Source: Clostridium facile (GTDB lineage: Bacteria > Bacillota > Clostridia > Oscillospirales > Ruminococcaceae). Taken from it: a DNA stretch of 64,000 nucleotides. Positions 17,092 through 26,299 of the stretch are shown piece after piece. The number at the start of each line of letters is the position of its first letter. Within the stretch, counting starts at the first letter, position 1. Location: positions 806,001 through 870,000 of the forward strand of contig NZ_JACOQK010000001.1 in the NCBI RefSeq assembly GCF_014297275.1, given 5' to 3'. Made by a program: the position numbers and the translations under genes. The notes below the pieces were generated by a model. That model worked only from the letters and a program-made list of their open reading frames with translations, was not told the origin of the DNA and ran no database searches.

Positions 17092-18342
17092 TTGCAGCAA
17101 AAAGTAATTCTGCACAGCGATTTGAATAATTTTTACGCCAGTGTCGAGTGCTTATACAATCCAGAGCTGAGAGGAAAACCAGTGGCTGTGGCTGGCGATC
17201 CAGAGCAACGGCACGGAATTGTATTGGCAAAGAATTACCAGGCAAAAGCTTATGGTATCCAGACGGGTGACCCTCTTTGGATGGCAAAGAAAAAATGCAA
17301 AGAGATTGTGTTTACGCCGCCCCACTATGATTTGTACATGCGTTATTCTGAGATCGCCAGGGATATCTATTCGGATTATACTGACCAGGTGGAACCGTTT
17401 GGTTTGGATGAATGTTGGTTGGATGTTTCCGGTTCCACCCAACTGTTTGGTTCGGGTAAACAGATTGCAGACGAGCTGCGGAAACGGATTCAGTTTGAAT
17501 TAGGCATAACAGCAAGCGTGGGAGTTTCCTACAACAAAGTATTTGCGAAGTTAGGTTCAGATATGAGAAAGCCTGACGCAACCACCGTGATTGATCAACA
17601 GCATTTTCAGCAAAAAGTATGGCCGCTGCCAGCTAGAGACCTGCTCTATGTAGGGAAGGCTACGGAACGGAAGTTGTCCAATCACTGTATCCACACCATC
17701 GGGGATTTGGCACGGACAAACAAAGATTTTCTTTACCGATTGCTTGGAAAAAATGGAATCATGCTCTGGCTGTTTGCCAATGGGATGGATACTTCTGAGG
17801 TCAGTACTTTTGACTCCAACCGGATTATCAAAACCATCGGGAACAGCACCACCGCCCCCAGAGATTTAATTACCGATGATGATATCAAAATTACGTTGTA
17901 TGTACTCTCGGAGAGCGTGGCGGAACGGCTGAGGGCTGCTGATTTTCTGTGCCGTACCGTGCAAATTACAATACGGGATAATCAGTTGAAATCCTATGAA
18001 CGGCAGGGACGGTTATTGTATCCAAGTTGTACGGCGAAGGAACTCTTTCAACAGGCATATGCCCTGTATCAAATGCACAGACCAGAAAATCCGGTGCGCA
18101 GTCTGGGGGTAAGAGCCTGCAATTTGATGGTACAGACCACACAGCAGTTATCTCTGTTTGCGGACACAGCAAAACGGCAGAAACAGGAATGCTTGGAGGA
18201 ATCCATCGACAACCTGAGAAGAAGATTTGGATATTTTTCCATACAGCGTGGGATTATGCTAACTGACACGGAACTTTCGAACCTTGATCCAGTCAACGAC
18301 CATGTAATCCATCCAGAGGCTTTTTTAAAAGGGAAAATATAA
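17092..18342 (+). CDS. Y-family DNA polymerase (DinB/UmuC-like)
   Basis: Translesion polymerase of about 416 residues. Visible motifs are the first metal-binding segment HSDLNNFYASVE, the steric-gate region, and GLDECWLDVSG with the catalytic Asp-Glu pair. GVSYNKVFAKLGSDMRKP is the standard helix-hairpin region, and the clamp-binding motif QLSLF lies near the C-terminus. I choose TTG 17092 because AGAGGTGA lies just upstream and homologues begin near KVILHSDLNN; an ATG at 17068 would start inside the LexA box. The last ~215 bases recur, diverged, at 23160-23375. Confidence 0.9.
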   Translation: MQQKVILHSDLNNFYASVECLYNPELRGKPVAVAGDPEQRHGIVLAKNYQAKAYGIQTGDPLWMAKKKCKEIVFTPPHYDLYMRYSEIARDIYSDYTDQVEPFGLDECWLDVSGSTQLFGSGKQIADELRKRIQFELGITASVGVSYNKVFAKLGSDMRKPDATTVIDQQHFQQKVWPLPARDLLYVGKATERKLSNHCIHTIGDLARTNKDFLYRLLGKNGIMLWLFANGMDTSEVSTFDSNRIIKTIGNSTTAPRDLITDDDIKITLYVLSESVAERLRAADFLCRTVQITIRDNQLKSYERQGRLLYPSCTAKELFQQAYALYQMHRPENPVRSLGVRACNLMVQTTQQLSLFADTAKRQKQECLEESIDNLRRRFGYFSIQRGIMLTDTELSNLDPVNDHVIHPEAFLKGKI

Positions 18343-18356
18343 AATATGCAAAAAAC

Positions 18357-18390
18357 AAGGCTGGAAACCCTATTTTCAGTTTCCAGCCTT
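18357..18390 (+). terminator. Hairpin after the polymerase gene
   Basis: AAGGCTGGAAAC (18357-18368) pairs perfectly with GTTTCCAGCCTT (18379-18390). No T-run follows, so termination strength is uncertain. A comparable but different hairpin follows the second 3'-end copy at 23382. Confidence 0.5.
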
Positions 18391-18528
18391 ATGATAAAAT
18401 GTTGAAATGATACTTTTATCCCTTTACTGTCAAATAAAATTGCACTGTTTATCCTTTTATTTGACATATTACCTATATTTTTCTCTATTGCTTTATGTTA
18501 TAATAAAAATAAAAAAGGAGAATTAAAA

Positions 18529-18669
18529 TGAAAAATGCAATTAAAAAATTTATGTCCACTTTCAATGGATAATATTACCCAAAATAATAAAAACGGATAC
18601 ATTTCTTTTAGTTTTGATATTCCTAAAGGATGGATATCAAATGATGATGTAATACAAAAAGTAGAGTAA
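18529..18669 (+). pseudogene. Probable decayed short gene
   Basis: After GGAG an ATG at 18529 gives 14 codons before a stop (MKNAIKKFMSTFNG). An overlapping frame from ATG 18565 gives 34 residues containing the protein-like stretch GYISFSFDIPKGW. Together they look like two pieces of one gene broken by a frameshift. No family was recognised. Confidence 0.3.
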
Positions 18670-18721
18670 GAAAGAAATACTATAAGGGATTGAGAGTTTA
18701 AATCATTAGGAGGTATATATT

Positions 18722-19126
18722 ATGTTAAAAGCAATACGCGATTTTTTAATTTATGATGCCTTTGTTGCTTTGATAATGATGATAGTATATATACTGCCAA
18801 GTAATAGCGGATGGATGTATTTTTGGGGATTTATAATTTATTATCCTACCATTTATTTAGGTCAATTTGTTTTTGGATTATTATTGGGATATCGCGCAAT
18901 AAAAAAATACAATATTTCTTGTTTAAAATTTTTAATATTAAGTCTATTGTTTTTTTTAATAACTTGGTTTACATTGTGTATCCCATCCCTAAGCAGTATA
19001 TTGTTATATGAATATATGAACGTTTTTCCATATATTAAAGCAAATGTTTTATATGCTTGTATTTTTATAGTATTTTATTTGTTGTCATATTTCATCACAA
19101 AATTTTACATAAAATTTTATTTTTAA
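18722..19126 (+). CDS. Predicted four-helix membrane protein
   Basis: A 134-residue, very AT-rich, strongly hydrophobic protein with about four membrane segments (roughly residues 12-30, 36-57, 68-90 and 107-127). TAGGAGG lies 9 bases before the ATG. No conserved catalytic motif or family was recognised. It lies in the second cargo region between the polymerase gene and the repeat protein on the other strand. Low GC relative to the ICE backbone suggests separate acquisition. Confidence 0.6.
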   Translation: MLKAIRDFLIYDAFVALIMMIVYILPSNSGWMYFWGFIIYYPTIYLGQFVFGLLLGYRAIKKYNISCLKFLILSLLFFLITWFTLCIPSLSSILLYEYMNVFPYIKANVLYACIFIVFYLLSYFITKFYIKFYF

Positions 19127-19198
19127 AGATTCATAATTAAATTAAAAGGCGGTTTCTATTGAACAAGTCCAGTAAAAACAGACAATAGTAAAAAAAGG

Positions 19199-19239
19199 CC
19201 TCCTATGGTAAACTTAAAGAAATTACCATAGGAGGTTTT
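19199..19239 (+). terminator. Rho-independent terminator of membrane protein gene
   Basis: CCTCCTATGGTAA (19199-19211) pairs with TTACCATAGGAGG (19223-19235), followed by TTTTC. Confidence 0.75.
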
Positions 19240-19242
19240 CTT

Positions 19243-19286
19243 ATACAAAAACAAAACTGACTCCGCTTGAAAAACGAAGTCAGTTT
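19243..19286 (-). terminator. Terminator downstream of C39-like repeat protein gene
   Basis: AAACTGACT (19254-19262) and AGTCAGTTT (19278-19286) form a stem. On the minus strand it is followed by TTTTGTTTTTG, a suitable tail for the gene ending at 19403. Confidence 0.6.
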
Positions 19287-19402
19287 GTTGCTTAGAATTT
19301 AATATTGACTACCATAGTAGCCTTTTTTGTTCTGTCTGCACATTTTGGAGCAGTTCAAATAGAAACCATCTTTTTTATTTAGCATATTTTTGTCAAAATA
19401 TA

Positions 19403-22400
19403 TTATTCATTAAGAATAGAATAAATATAATTTGAAAAAGAATTACAGCAAGCTTTATTTACTTTATCTGAAGGATTGTTTGCCTTTAAAACTAGCAACC
19501 CAAAAAGTGGAGCTCTTTCGTCTAAACCATTCATTGCAGAATAAATTGCATCTTTTAAACTATTCAAATCAGTAGAGCAATTCAATTCTTCTGTAATCCA
19601 TTTGAAGCGATTGGAGAATAATGGATAATAATTTGTATAGTATGATTGAATTATATCAGAAAATATATGAAAATTCCAGTTGCTTGTACCATAAGACTCT
19701 TTAATTTTAGTACTGATTTTATAAGCATCAAAATCTGAACAGAAATCACTATAATTACAACTTGAATCTTCATTTCCGATTATTCGATCTGCCATTTTTT
19801 GCATTTCATTAAATGAAACATTTGGATTAATACTTTTTGTTGTGTCTGCCATTCCAGTCGCTAGGTCTCCACCCCAACCGGCCCAAAAGTGTGGTGGCAG
19901 ACCTTCATTGATATATGCATCTATAGTAGCTGCCATATGCGCTAGATCAATTAACCCTCTATCTCCATCTGATACAAGTAATCTTGTTCCTTTTTGAATA
20001 TACGGTTCCATCTGTTCAAATAGTGTTTTATCTGAACCTGTTGGTACATGTTGTTTCACTCTATTAACAAAATCAGTATCAATTGGGCGCATTGTTGTGA
20101 AATACCATTCATATTCATCATATTGTTGTGACCTAATAAAATTTACCATTCCTAATACAATATGAGTTGGAGTTGTTTGTAATCCAGGTTCATTTTTAAT
20201 CTTATCATCATGATATTGTTTATACAAATTTTCTAATTCTATAAATTGTGGTATTAATGATAAAATAGAGATATTTTCTGGTTTAACATTTGGAATAGAA
20301 GGTCTCTCATAAATATATGGAGGAGTGACAGGTTCATTTTTTTCGAGTATAATAGCTTGTTTTCCTAATCCATCATAAGCAGCTTCTACAGAAGACTTAC
20401 TGTAGTATGTTTGCTTATGTTCTAATGGATCGTTAAAGATATAGTTGTTATCATCATAGCCGACTAACAACAAACAATGTTCTGGAGCAATCCAGTTTAT
20501 TACTCTATTATTGTAGTTCCATATTTTGCTGACATAAGGTTTTCTCATTGACATAGTTGCCCACATAATTACAGGAATATTATTGTCAATATATTTGGAG
20601 CACAATTCCTGTAATGATACATTACTCAATACTTTTGAGGAGTAGCCTGTATTCGGCAAAATTTTATTTAATGCTTTTTGAATAACTGGTGCATAACATC
20701 CATAACTTCCACCATCTCTTGGATTACCGCCAAAAGTTTCATTTGGATCAAATGGATAAGGCTGCATATCCAGATAATTATCAATAAATGTATCGACACT
20801 TATATTATTCCCAATGTAATTCAAAGCCATTACAGTACTAACGCTTTCACATCCGGTAGGCCATTTTGGATTTTGTGCAATAAACGGAGCATCAATAATT
20901 TTATACTTTCCTGTTGGTGTTTCAGTTGAACCGCCTCCGGTACTGCCTTGCCTAAAAATACGAATTTCAACACCACTGACCATATATCCGTCAATACCAG
21001 CGAAATCATCACTGCTTGTGTCTAATTTACCATCTAACCCATATTGGTTTTGAATACTTTGCATAATAGACAAATTGTTTACGCTGCATACCCATGGCTG
21101 CCATTTGAAATCAGCATGGACACGGTACATAACTACTACATCCGACGTTTCTGCTCCAGCGTTATTATGTGCTTTGATTTGCAGTAAGTGCATTTTTTTA
21201 CCCGTACTGGAACCGGCAAAATCAGAACCCCTACTGCTTACACTTGGATAATATCCGCTTTCACCCGCGTTTTTCGTACGGTACATTAAATAATAATCAC
21301 TGGCATTGGTGGTAATCCTGAGTCCATCTAATAATTGGTTTTCTATTTTACCACTGAAGTTATGCCATGCACCGTCTATGATATAGGAAAATTGGGCACC
21401 TGATGTGATTTCACCACCACCAGAACCACCTGTAGATCCTATCTTGAAAATACGAATTTCAACACCACTGACCATATATCCGTCAATACCAGCGAAATCA
21501 TCACTGCTTGTATCTAATTTACCATCTAACCCATATTGGTTCTGGATACTTTGCATAATAGACAAATTGTTTACGCTGCATACCCATGGCTGCCATTTGA
21601 AATCAGCATGGACACGGTACATAACTACTACATCCGACGTTTCTGCTCCAGCGTTATTATGTGCTTTGATTTGCAGTAAGTGCATTTTTTTACCCGTACT
21701 GGAACCGGCAAAGTCAGAACCTCTACTGCTTACACTTGGATAATATCCGCTTTCACCCGCATTTTTCGTACGGTACATCAAATAATAATCACTGGCATTG
21801 GTGGTAATTCTGAGTCCATCTAATAATTGGTTTTCTACTTTACCACTGAAGTCATGCCATGCACCGTCTATGATATAGGAAAATTGGGCACCTGATGTGA
21901 TTTCACCACCACCAGAACCACCTGTAGATCCTATCTTGAAAATACGAATCTCAACACCACTGACCATATATCCATCAATACCAGCGAAATCATCTCCGCT
22001 TGTATCTAATTTACCATCTAACCCATATTGGTTCTGGATACTTTGCATAATAGACAAATTGTTTACGCTGCATACCCATGGCTGCCATTTGAAATCAGCG
22101 TGGACACGGTACATAACTACTACATCCGACGTTTCTGCTCCAGCGTTATTATGTGCTTTGATTTGCAGTAAGTGCATTTTTTTACCCGTACTGGAACCGG
22201 CAAAATCAGAACCCCTACTGCTTACACTTGGATAATATCCGCTTTCACCCGCGTTTTTCGTACGGTACATTAAATAATAATCACTGGCATTGGTGGTAAT
22301 CCTGAGTCCATCTAATAATTGGTTTTCTATTTTACCACTGAAGTTATGCCATGCACCGTCTATGATATAGGAAAATTGGGCACCTGATGTGATTTCACCA

Positions 22401-22939
22401 CCACCAGAACCACCTGTAGATCCTATCTTGAAAATACGAATCTCAACACCACTGACCATATATCCATCAATACCAGCGAAATCATCTCCGCTTGTATCTA
22501 ATTTGCCATCTAGCCCGTATTGGTTCTGGATACTTTGCATAATAGACAAATTGTTTACGCTGCATACCCATGGCTGCCATTTGAAATCAGCGTGGACACG
22601 GTACATAACTACTACATCCGACGTTTCTGCTCCAGCGTTATTATGTGCTTTGATTTGCAGTAAGTGCATTTTTTTACCCGTACTGGAACCGGCAAAGTCA
22701 GAACCTCTACTGCTTACACTTGGATAATATCCGCTTTCACCCGCATTTTTCGTACGGTACATCAAATAATAATCACTGGCATTGGTGGTAATTCTGAGTC
22801 CATCTAATAATTGGTTTTCTACTTTACCACTGAAGTTATGCCATGTACCGTCTATGATATAGGAAAATTGGGCACCTGATGTTACTTCCTGTCTTGGTTC
22901 AATTTTAAAATTGTAAATATTTATATATTTATTTTCCAT
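19403..22939 (-). CDS. Repeat protein with C39-like cysteine protease domain
   Basis: A 1178-residue modular protein. Residues 18-671 are four nearly identical 164-residue units with Gly/Ser hinges (GSTGGSGGG). Each unit contains two related halves (YLMYRTKNAG, VVMYRVHADFKWQPWV) reminiscent of clostridial hydrophobic W carbohydrate or adhesion repeats. Residues ~678-870 match peptidase_C39-like folds: PTGCESVS with Cys697, APEHCLLLVGYDD with His821, and FNDP with Asp837. The remaining ~300 residues (LIDLAHMAATIDAY, GWGGDLATG) were not recognised. No N-terminal signal peptide is visible, unusual for such architecture. A strong AAGGAGG precedes the ATG. It could be an exported toxin, adhesin or wall hydrolase; function is unproven. 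Confidence 0.75.
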   Translation of the reverse strand: MENKYINIYNFKIEPRQEVTSGAQFSYIIDGTWHNFSGKVENQLLDGLRITTNASDYYLMYRTKNAGESGYYPSVSSRGSDFAGSSTGKKMHLLQIKAHNNAGAETSDVVVMYRVHADFKWQPWVCSVNNLSIMQSIQNQYGLDGKLDTSGDDFAGIDGYMVSGVEIRIFKIGSTGGSGGGEITSGAQFSYIIDGAWHNFSGKIENQLLDGLRITTNASDYYLMYRTKNAGESGYYPSVSSRGSDFAGSSTGKKMHLLQIKAHNNAGAETSDVVVMYRVHADFKWQPWVCSVNNLSIMQSIQNQYGLDGKLDTSGDDFAGIDGYMVSGVEIRIFKIGSTGGSGGGEITSGAQFSYIIDGAWHDFSGKVENQLLDGLRITTNASDYYLMYRTKNAGESGYYPSVSSRGSDFAGSSTGKKMHLLQIKAHNNAGAETSDVVVMYRVHADFKWQPWVCSVNNLSIMQSIQNQYGLDGKLDTSSDDFAGIDGYMVSGVEIRIFKIGSTGGSGGGEITSGAQFSYIIDGAWHNFSGKIENQLLDGLRITTNASDYYLMYRTKNAGESGYYPSVSSRGSDFAGSSTGKKMHLLQIKAHNNAGAETSDVVVMYRVHADFKWQPWVCSVNNLSIMQSIQNQYGLDGKLDTSSDDFAGIDGYMVSGVEIRIFRQGSTGGGSTETPTGKYKIIDAPFIAQNPKWPTGCESVSTVMALNYIGNNISVDTFIDNYLDMQPYPFDPNETFGGNPRDGGSYGCYAPVIQKALNKILPNTGYSSKVLSNVSLQELCSKYIDNNIPVIMWATMSMRKPYVSKIWNYNNRVINWIAPEHCLLLVGYDDNNYIFNDPLEHKQTYYSKSSVEAAYDGLGKQAIILEKNEPVTPPYIYERPSIPNVKPENISILSLIPQFIELENLYKQYHDDKIKNEPGLQTTPTHIVLGMVNFIRSQQYDEYEWYFTTMRPIDTDFVNRVKQHVPTGSDKTLFEQMEPYIQKGTRLLVSDGDRGLIDLAHMAATIDAYINEGLPPHFWAGWGGDLATGMADTTKSINPNVSFNEMQKMADRIIGNEDSSCNYSDFCSDFDAYKISTKIKESYGTSNWNFHIFSDIIQSYYTNYYPLFSNRFKWITEELNCSTDLNSLKDAIYSAMNGLDERAPLFGLLVLKANNPSDKVNKACCNSFSNYIYSILNE
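20927..22888 (-). repeat. Four tandem 492-bp coding repeats
   Basis: Four consecutive 492-base units (164 codons) encode residues 18-671 of the C39-like protein. Differences between units are few and mostly silent or conservative (for example Gly/Ser before DDFAG, Thr/Ala before WH), pointing to recent expansion or gene conversion. The fourth unit ends in a changed linker (RQGSTGGGSTETPTG). Confidence 0.95.
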
Positions 22940-23159
22940 TATATATACCTCCTTGTTTTTGATATTTAGATATAATTAAAAAATCGTTTTATAAACCGGT
23001 TCAAAGACAAATATTCTTTAATCTATCTATTACAATTTTAATTTGTTAGCTATGTGACTTTCTATGGCATCTAAATAATTTTTCAAATTTATAGTTTTTT
23101 CTAGATGTACAAACCAGAAACCCCCAATAAAAAGTTTAGGTGTATAATCTTTTAATTTT

Positions 23160-23375
23160 GTGATACAGGCTACACAGCAGTTATCTCTGTTTGCGGATGC
23201 AGCGAAACGGCAGAAGCAGGAATGGCTGGAGGAGTCTGTCGATACTCTCCGAAGAAGATTCGGCCATTTCTCGATTCAATGGGGAATTATGTTGACCGAC
23301 CCCGCCCTTTTTGCCCTCGACCCAGTCAACGACCATGTGATCCATCCTGAAGCTTTTCTAAAAGGAAAAACATAA
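23160..23375 (+). pseudogene. Second copy of the Y-family polymerase 3' end
   Basis: Encodes the last ~70 residues of a polymerase like the one ending at 18342, beginning at the clamp-binding region (ATQQLSLFADAAKRQKQ) and ending PVNDHVIHPEAFLKGKT. The two copies are clearly similar but not identical at DNA level (roughly four bases in five by eye), so this is an allele from a related element rather than a fresh duplication. No catalytic part is present. It marks the right edge of the second cargo island. Confidence 0.85.
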
Positions 23376-23677
23376 AAAACACCAGTTTGAAAAGATTCAA
23401 ACTGGTTGACAATCAAAATAAACATCGCTCTATTGAAAATAAAGGTATTATCGGTAACACCCTAAGACAGGTTGTTGCAAAAATAAGTATACAATGAGCA
23501 AGAGTCGCTTAAATTACAGGCGGCTCTTTCAGTAGTTAGTAAGTTGTGATTAAATTATATTTTTTTATAATGTCAAAAATAAAATCCACGCAAAAATCAA
23601 GTTTACGTGGATGATTTATTTTGTAGATTCTATCTTTCTAAAAGAATTATCATGTATTATATTAATTAAGTGGTTAG
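23376..23677. other. Intergenic region with three hairpins
   Basis: Contains CCAGTTTGAA/TTCAAACTGG (23382-23405) after the polymerase fragment and AAGAGTCGC/GCGGCTCTT near 23503-23530. It also contains ATCCACG/CGTGGAT (23584-23612), which on the minus strand is followed by a T-rich tail and can terminate the XRE gene ending at 23678. No gene is seen. Confidence 0.5.
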
Positions 23678-24001
23678 CTATTTTTGTTTTAATGCTGTTA
23701 AAAATGCTTTTAAACTTCTATTTTCTTCAGGGGATAAATTTAAAATATCTTGATATAAGCTATCCATATCCATTTTTAATTCTTCTTCTGGAATTCCAAA
23801 GACTAAATAGTCCAAGCTTGTATGAAGCACTCTAGCTATATTGGATATTACTTGTAAACTTACTTTCGATTTTCCACGCTCAATTTCTGACATATAAGTT
23901 TCGCTTACATCAATAAGTTCACTTAATTTCATTTGAGTTAGATTCAGTTCACGTCTTTTTAATCTAATTCGTTGACCAATAACATGATAGTCTAATTTCA
24001 T
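23678..24001 (-). CDS. XRE-family transcriptional regulator
   Basis: A 107-residue Cro/CI-type protein. The helix-turn-helix spans about residues 8-62 (IGQRIRLKRRELNLTQMKLSELIDVSETYMSEIERGKSKVS). The acidic C-terminal tail (EEELKMDMDSLYQDILNLSPEE) is typical of small regulators of mobile elements. GAGGAGGG precedes its ATG. It lies between the second cargo and another XRE gene on the same strand, and probably controls ICE or cargo genes. The target is unknown. Confidence 0.85.
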   Translation of the reverse strand: MKLDYHVIGQRIRLKRRELNLTQMKLSELIDVSETYMSEIERGKSKVSLQVISNIARVLHTSLDYLVFGIPEEELKMDMDSLYQDILNLSPEENRSLKAFLTALKQK

Positions 24002-24151
24002 AACTGAACCCTCCTCTTTTATAATTACTTTTAATAATAGAATATAATTCTAGGAAAAAGAACAAACTATAACTAAAAAATATGGTTGCAGTTTATGAAA
24101 TTTTATGCTACAATTAGAAATAAATGGATTATAATGTAAAAGTATTAATTT

Positions 24152-24454
24152 TTATTTAAGCCTTTTAATGATATCTCTCAATGCTAATTTACTATCTGAA
24201 GATAATTTCAAAAAATCACTGGTTGTTTGTTCTACTACAGAACTGTCATTTAATGGTGCAAAAAATTCTGCTGGAGTTATATTCAGATACTCACAAATAT
24301 CAAAAAACGCATCCATTTTAGGAAGTGAGCGACCAGAAGTAAGACCACGAATATAGCTGGGGCTACGTCCTAGCTCTAAGCTCATTCTTGATTGTGGTAT
24401 TTGATTTTTTTCTAGTAATTCAATTAATCGTTGTCTAAAAAATTCAGCATTCAT
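24152..24454 (-). CDS. XRE-family transcriptional regulator
   Basis: A 100-residue protein with an N-terminal helix-turn-helix (LLEKNQIPQSRMSLELGRSPSYIRGLTSGRSLPKM) and a short helical tail. It resembles clostridial regulators with the GRSPSYI recognition helix. Separated by about 150 bases from the XRE gene downstream on the same strand and divergent from the AbrB-like gene. Role inferred from domain only. Confidence 0.85.
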   Translation of the reverse strand: MNAEFFRQRLIELLEKNQIPQSRMSLELGRSPSYIRGLTSGRSLPKMDAFFDICEYLNITPAEFFAPLNDSSVVEQTTSDFLKLSSDSKLALRDIIKRLK

Positions 24455-24668
24455 TTTATCACCATATATAGTATTATAGATTGATATTTTTAGTAATAAA
24501 TTTTTTTATCCATTAAAGGTGAATTATTCATCTTTAATTCTATAAAATTATCAAATAAATCACCTTAATAATAATTATAATTATTTTTTTAATTTAATAT
24601 GGTGTTTTATTCGTCATTATTATAAAAATAAAATGATTAATTCATCTTTTTGTGAAGTAGGAGGAAAT

Positions 24669-24932
24669 ATGAGTATTCGAAAATCAACAGGAATCGTTCG
24701 CAATCTCGATAAAGTGGGAAGGATTGTTCTTCCAAAAGAATTACGAAAATCATTTTGTATTGCCGATGGGGAAACAGATATTGATATCTGGATGGAAAAT
24801 GATGAAATTATCCTTGCGCCAATTCCAAAACAATGCAAAATCTGTAAGGCCGAAGATGACCTACATGAAATTAACGGGTCTTTGCTTTGCAGAAATTGTA
24901 TCCAGACCATTCAAAAATTCCATATGCCATAA
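24669..24932 (+). CDS. AbrB/SpoVT-like regulator with C-terminal zinc finger
   Basis: An 87-residue transition-state-type regulator. Residues ~1-50 form the swapped-hairpin AbrB fold (STGIVRNLDKVGRIVLPKELRKSF). The C-terminus carries two Cys pairs (CKIC and LCRNC), suggesting a small zinc ribbon. The start at 24669 is favoured by TAGGAGG 4-10 bases upstream over an earlier in-frame ATG at 24633. Homologues with this zinc tail are common in clostridial mobile elements. Binding targets are unknown. Confidence 0.85.
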   Translation: MSIRKSTGIVRNLDKVGRIVLPKELRKSFCIADGETDIDIWMENDEIILAPIPKQCKICKAEDDLHEINGSLLCRNCIQTIQKFHMP

Positions 24933-25048
24933 ATAACAATTTATCATTTAAGTAAACAAGAACGTTTGCATCAAAAAGAAACCTCTATATTTAAAAACGG
25001 TTTGGGACTGCAAAAACAGAACACCTAAAATGAAAAAAGGAAAAAGAA

Positions 25049-25579
25049 ATGATTTTATTTTTCAATCTGTTAAACAATGAGGATGATCGTGAGTTTTTTG
25101 AAAGCCTGTATCGTAAGTTTTATCCAATTATGAAGTATACGGCCATTTCTTTCTGTGGCGATGATAATGCGGATGATTTGATTCAAATGACTTTCCTGAA
25201 GCTGATCAAGTACGTTGATACATTGAGGAGTTTAGAAGAAAAGGCACAGATTGTTTATTTAACTTATACTCTTAAGACTGTAGCAATTGAATACCAACGC
25301 AAGCAGCACCGGCTTCAGAAACTGGAGACAAAAATAATACAGAATTATACCGATTCCAGCTCGGAACAGGAGTTTTCCAGAATAGAAATATTAAGTGTTT
25401 TATCTCAACTGAATGAACGTGATAGGGATCTGTTGCTTTATTTCTATTTTCTTGATATGAAGCTAACTGATATTGCAAAGCTTATGGGAATACCTTCAAA
25501 TAGTATCCATGTATATCTAAGCCGAGCCAGGAAAAAGGCTCTCAAACTGATAAAGGGAGAAAACTTAAATGACAATTAA
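25049..25579 (+). CDS. ECF-like RNA polymerase sigma factor
   Basis: A 176-residue sigma-70-family protein. Region 2 is visible around ADDLIQMTFLKLIKYVDTL (residues ~48-66) and region 4 around LLYFYFLDMKLTDIAKLMGIPSNSIHVYLSRARKKALKLI (~130-168). It is followed, with an 11-base overlap, by a membrane protein of the anti-sigma/DUF4367 type, the usual partner. It probably drives the downstream operon through 28437. AAAAAGGAAAAAG precedes the ATG. Confidence 0.87.
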   Translation: MILFFNLLNNEDDREFFESLYRKFYPIMKYTAISFCGDDNADDLIQMTFLKLIKYVDTLRSLEEKAQIVYLTYTLKTVAIEYQRKQHRLQKLETKIIQNYTDSSSEQEFSRIEILSVLSQLNERDRDLLLYFYFLDMKLTDIAKLMGIPSNSIHVYLSRARKKALKLIKGENLNDN

Positions 25580-26294
25580 TGAACGGATAAATAAAATCCA
25601 AGAACTCAATGATGAAATGTTATTAATGTACAGTATAGAAGATTTCACAAATAGTCTTGGGGATGAACTAAAAAATAAAAATGACGCTCTTTCTGAAAAA
25701 GAAAAATTTCAATTAAATAAGGAACAGTTGAATCGATTTCGGCGTAAATTAAACAAAGAATTTAAAAAAAGCCAACCTCATCCAAAAATCAGATGGGTTG
25801 GCAGAATTGCAGTTGTGCTATCCATATTATTAATGGTTCTATTGATTGCAGTTTGTTCTGTCGGAGCATTTCGACGGGCTGCGATTGATATCTTGGCAGG
25901 AATAGACAATGAGTATGGCGTTGTCCATGGCTATAGCCAAGTTATAGGGGATATTGAAATTTATCCACCGGAGATTCCAGAGGACTACACACAAACGAAT
26001 TTGCAAATATCATCCAATAATATGGTAACTATTGAATATACAGCAAATGAATCAGGAAATCAGATCTATTTCACGCAACAACCGCAGGAATCTGGGGGAG
26101 TATTGGATATGGAGAATACTGATTCAGAAACAATTTGGCTTGATCAGATGGAAGCCCAATTATTGACGAAAAGTTTCGATAATAAGACCACATATAGTAT
26201 TGTGTTTACTGATAATACATATATATGGACTTTAAGCGGAACTGATAAAGATATATTAATTCAAATGGCAAAGAGTGTTCAGCCAGAAAGGTGA
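25569..26294 (+). CDS. DUF4367-like anti-sigma factor
   Basis: A 241-residue single-pass membrane protein. The cytoplasmic N-terminus (~80 residues) would bind the sigma factor encoded just upstream. A membrane helix is at about residues 79-99 (IAVVLSILLMVLLIAVCSVGA), and an external DUF4367-like domain follows (IPEDYTQTNLQISSNNMVTIEY, ending with TDKDILIQMAKSV). The start overlaps the sigma gene. The external domain may sense an envelope signal and release the sigma factor. The family is recognised by layout and the C-terminal pattern. Confidence 0.75.
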   Translation: MTINERINKIQELNDEMLLMYSIEDFTNSLGDELKNKNDALSEKEKFQLNKEQLNRFRRKLNKEFKKSQPHPKIRWVGRIAVVLSILLMVLLIAVCSVGAFRRAAIDILAGIDNEYGVVHGYSQVIGDIEIYPPEIPEDYTQTNLQISSNNMVTIEYTANESGNQIYFTQQPQESGGVLDMENTDSETIWLDQMEAQLLTKSFDNKTTYSIVFTDNTYIWTLSGTDKDILIQMAKSVQPER

Positions 26295-26299
26295 GGAAA

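Noticed and set aside
21405..22727. Three 112-codon plus-strand frames spaced 492 bases apart
   Set aside because: They are antisense shadows of the tandem repeats in the C39-like protein.
19403..22939. CRISPR-like array because of regular repetition
   Set aside because: The repeats are 492-base coding units without spacers.
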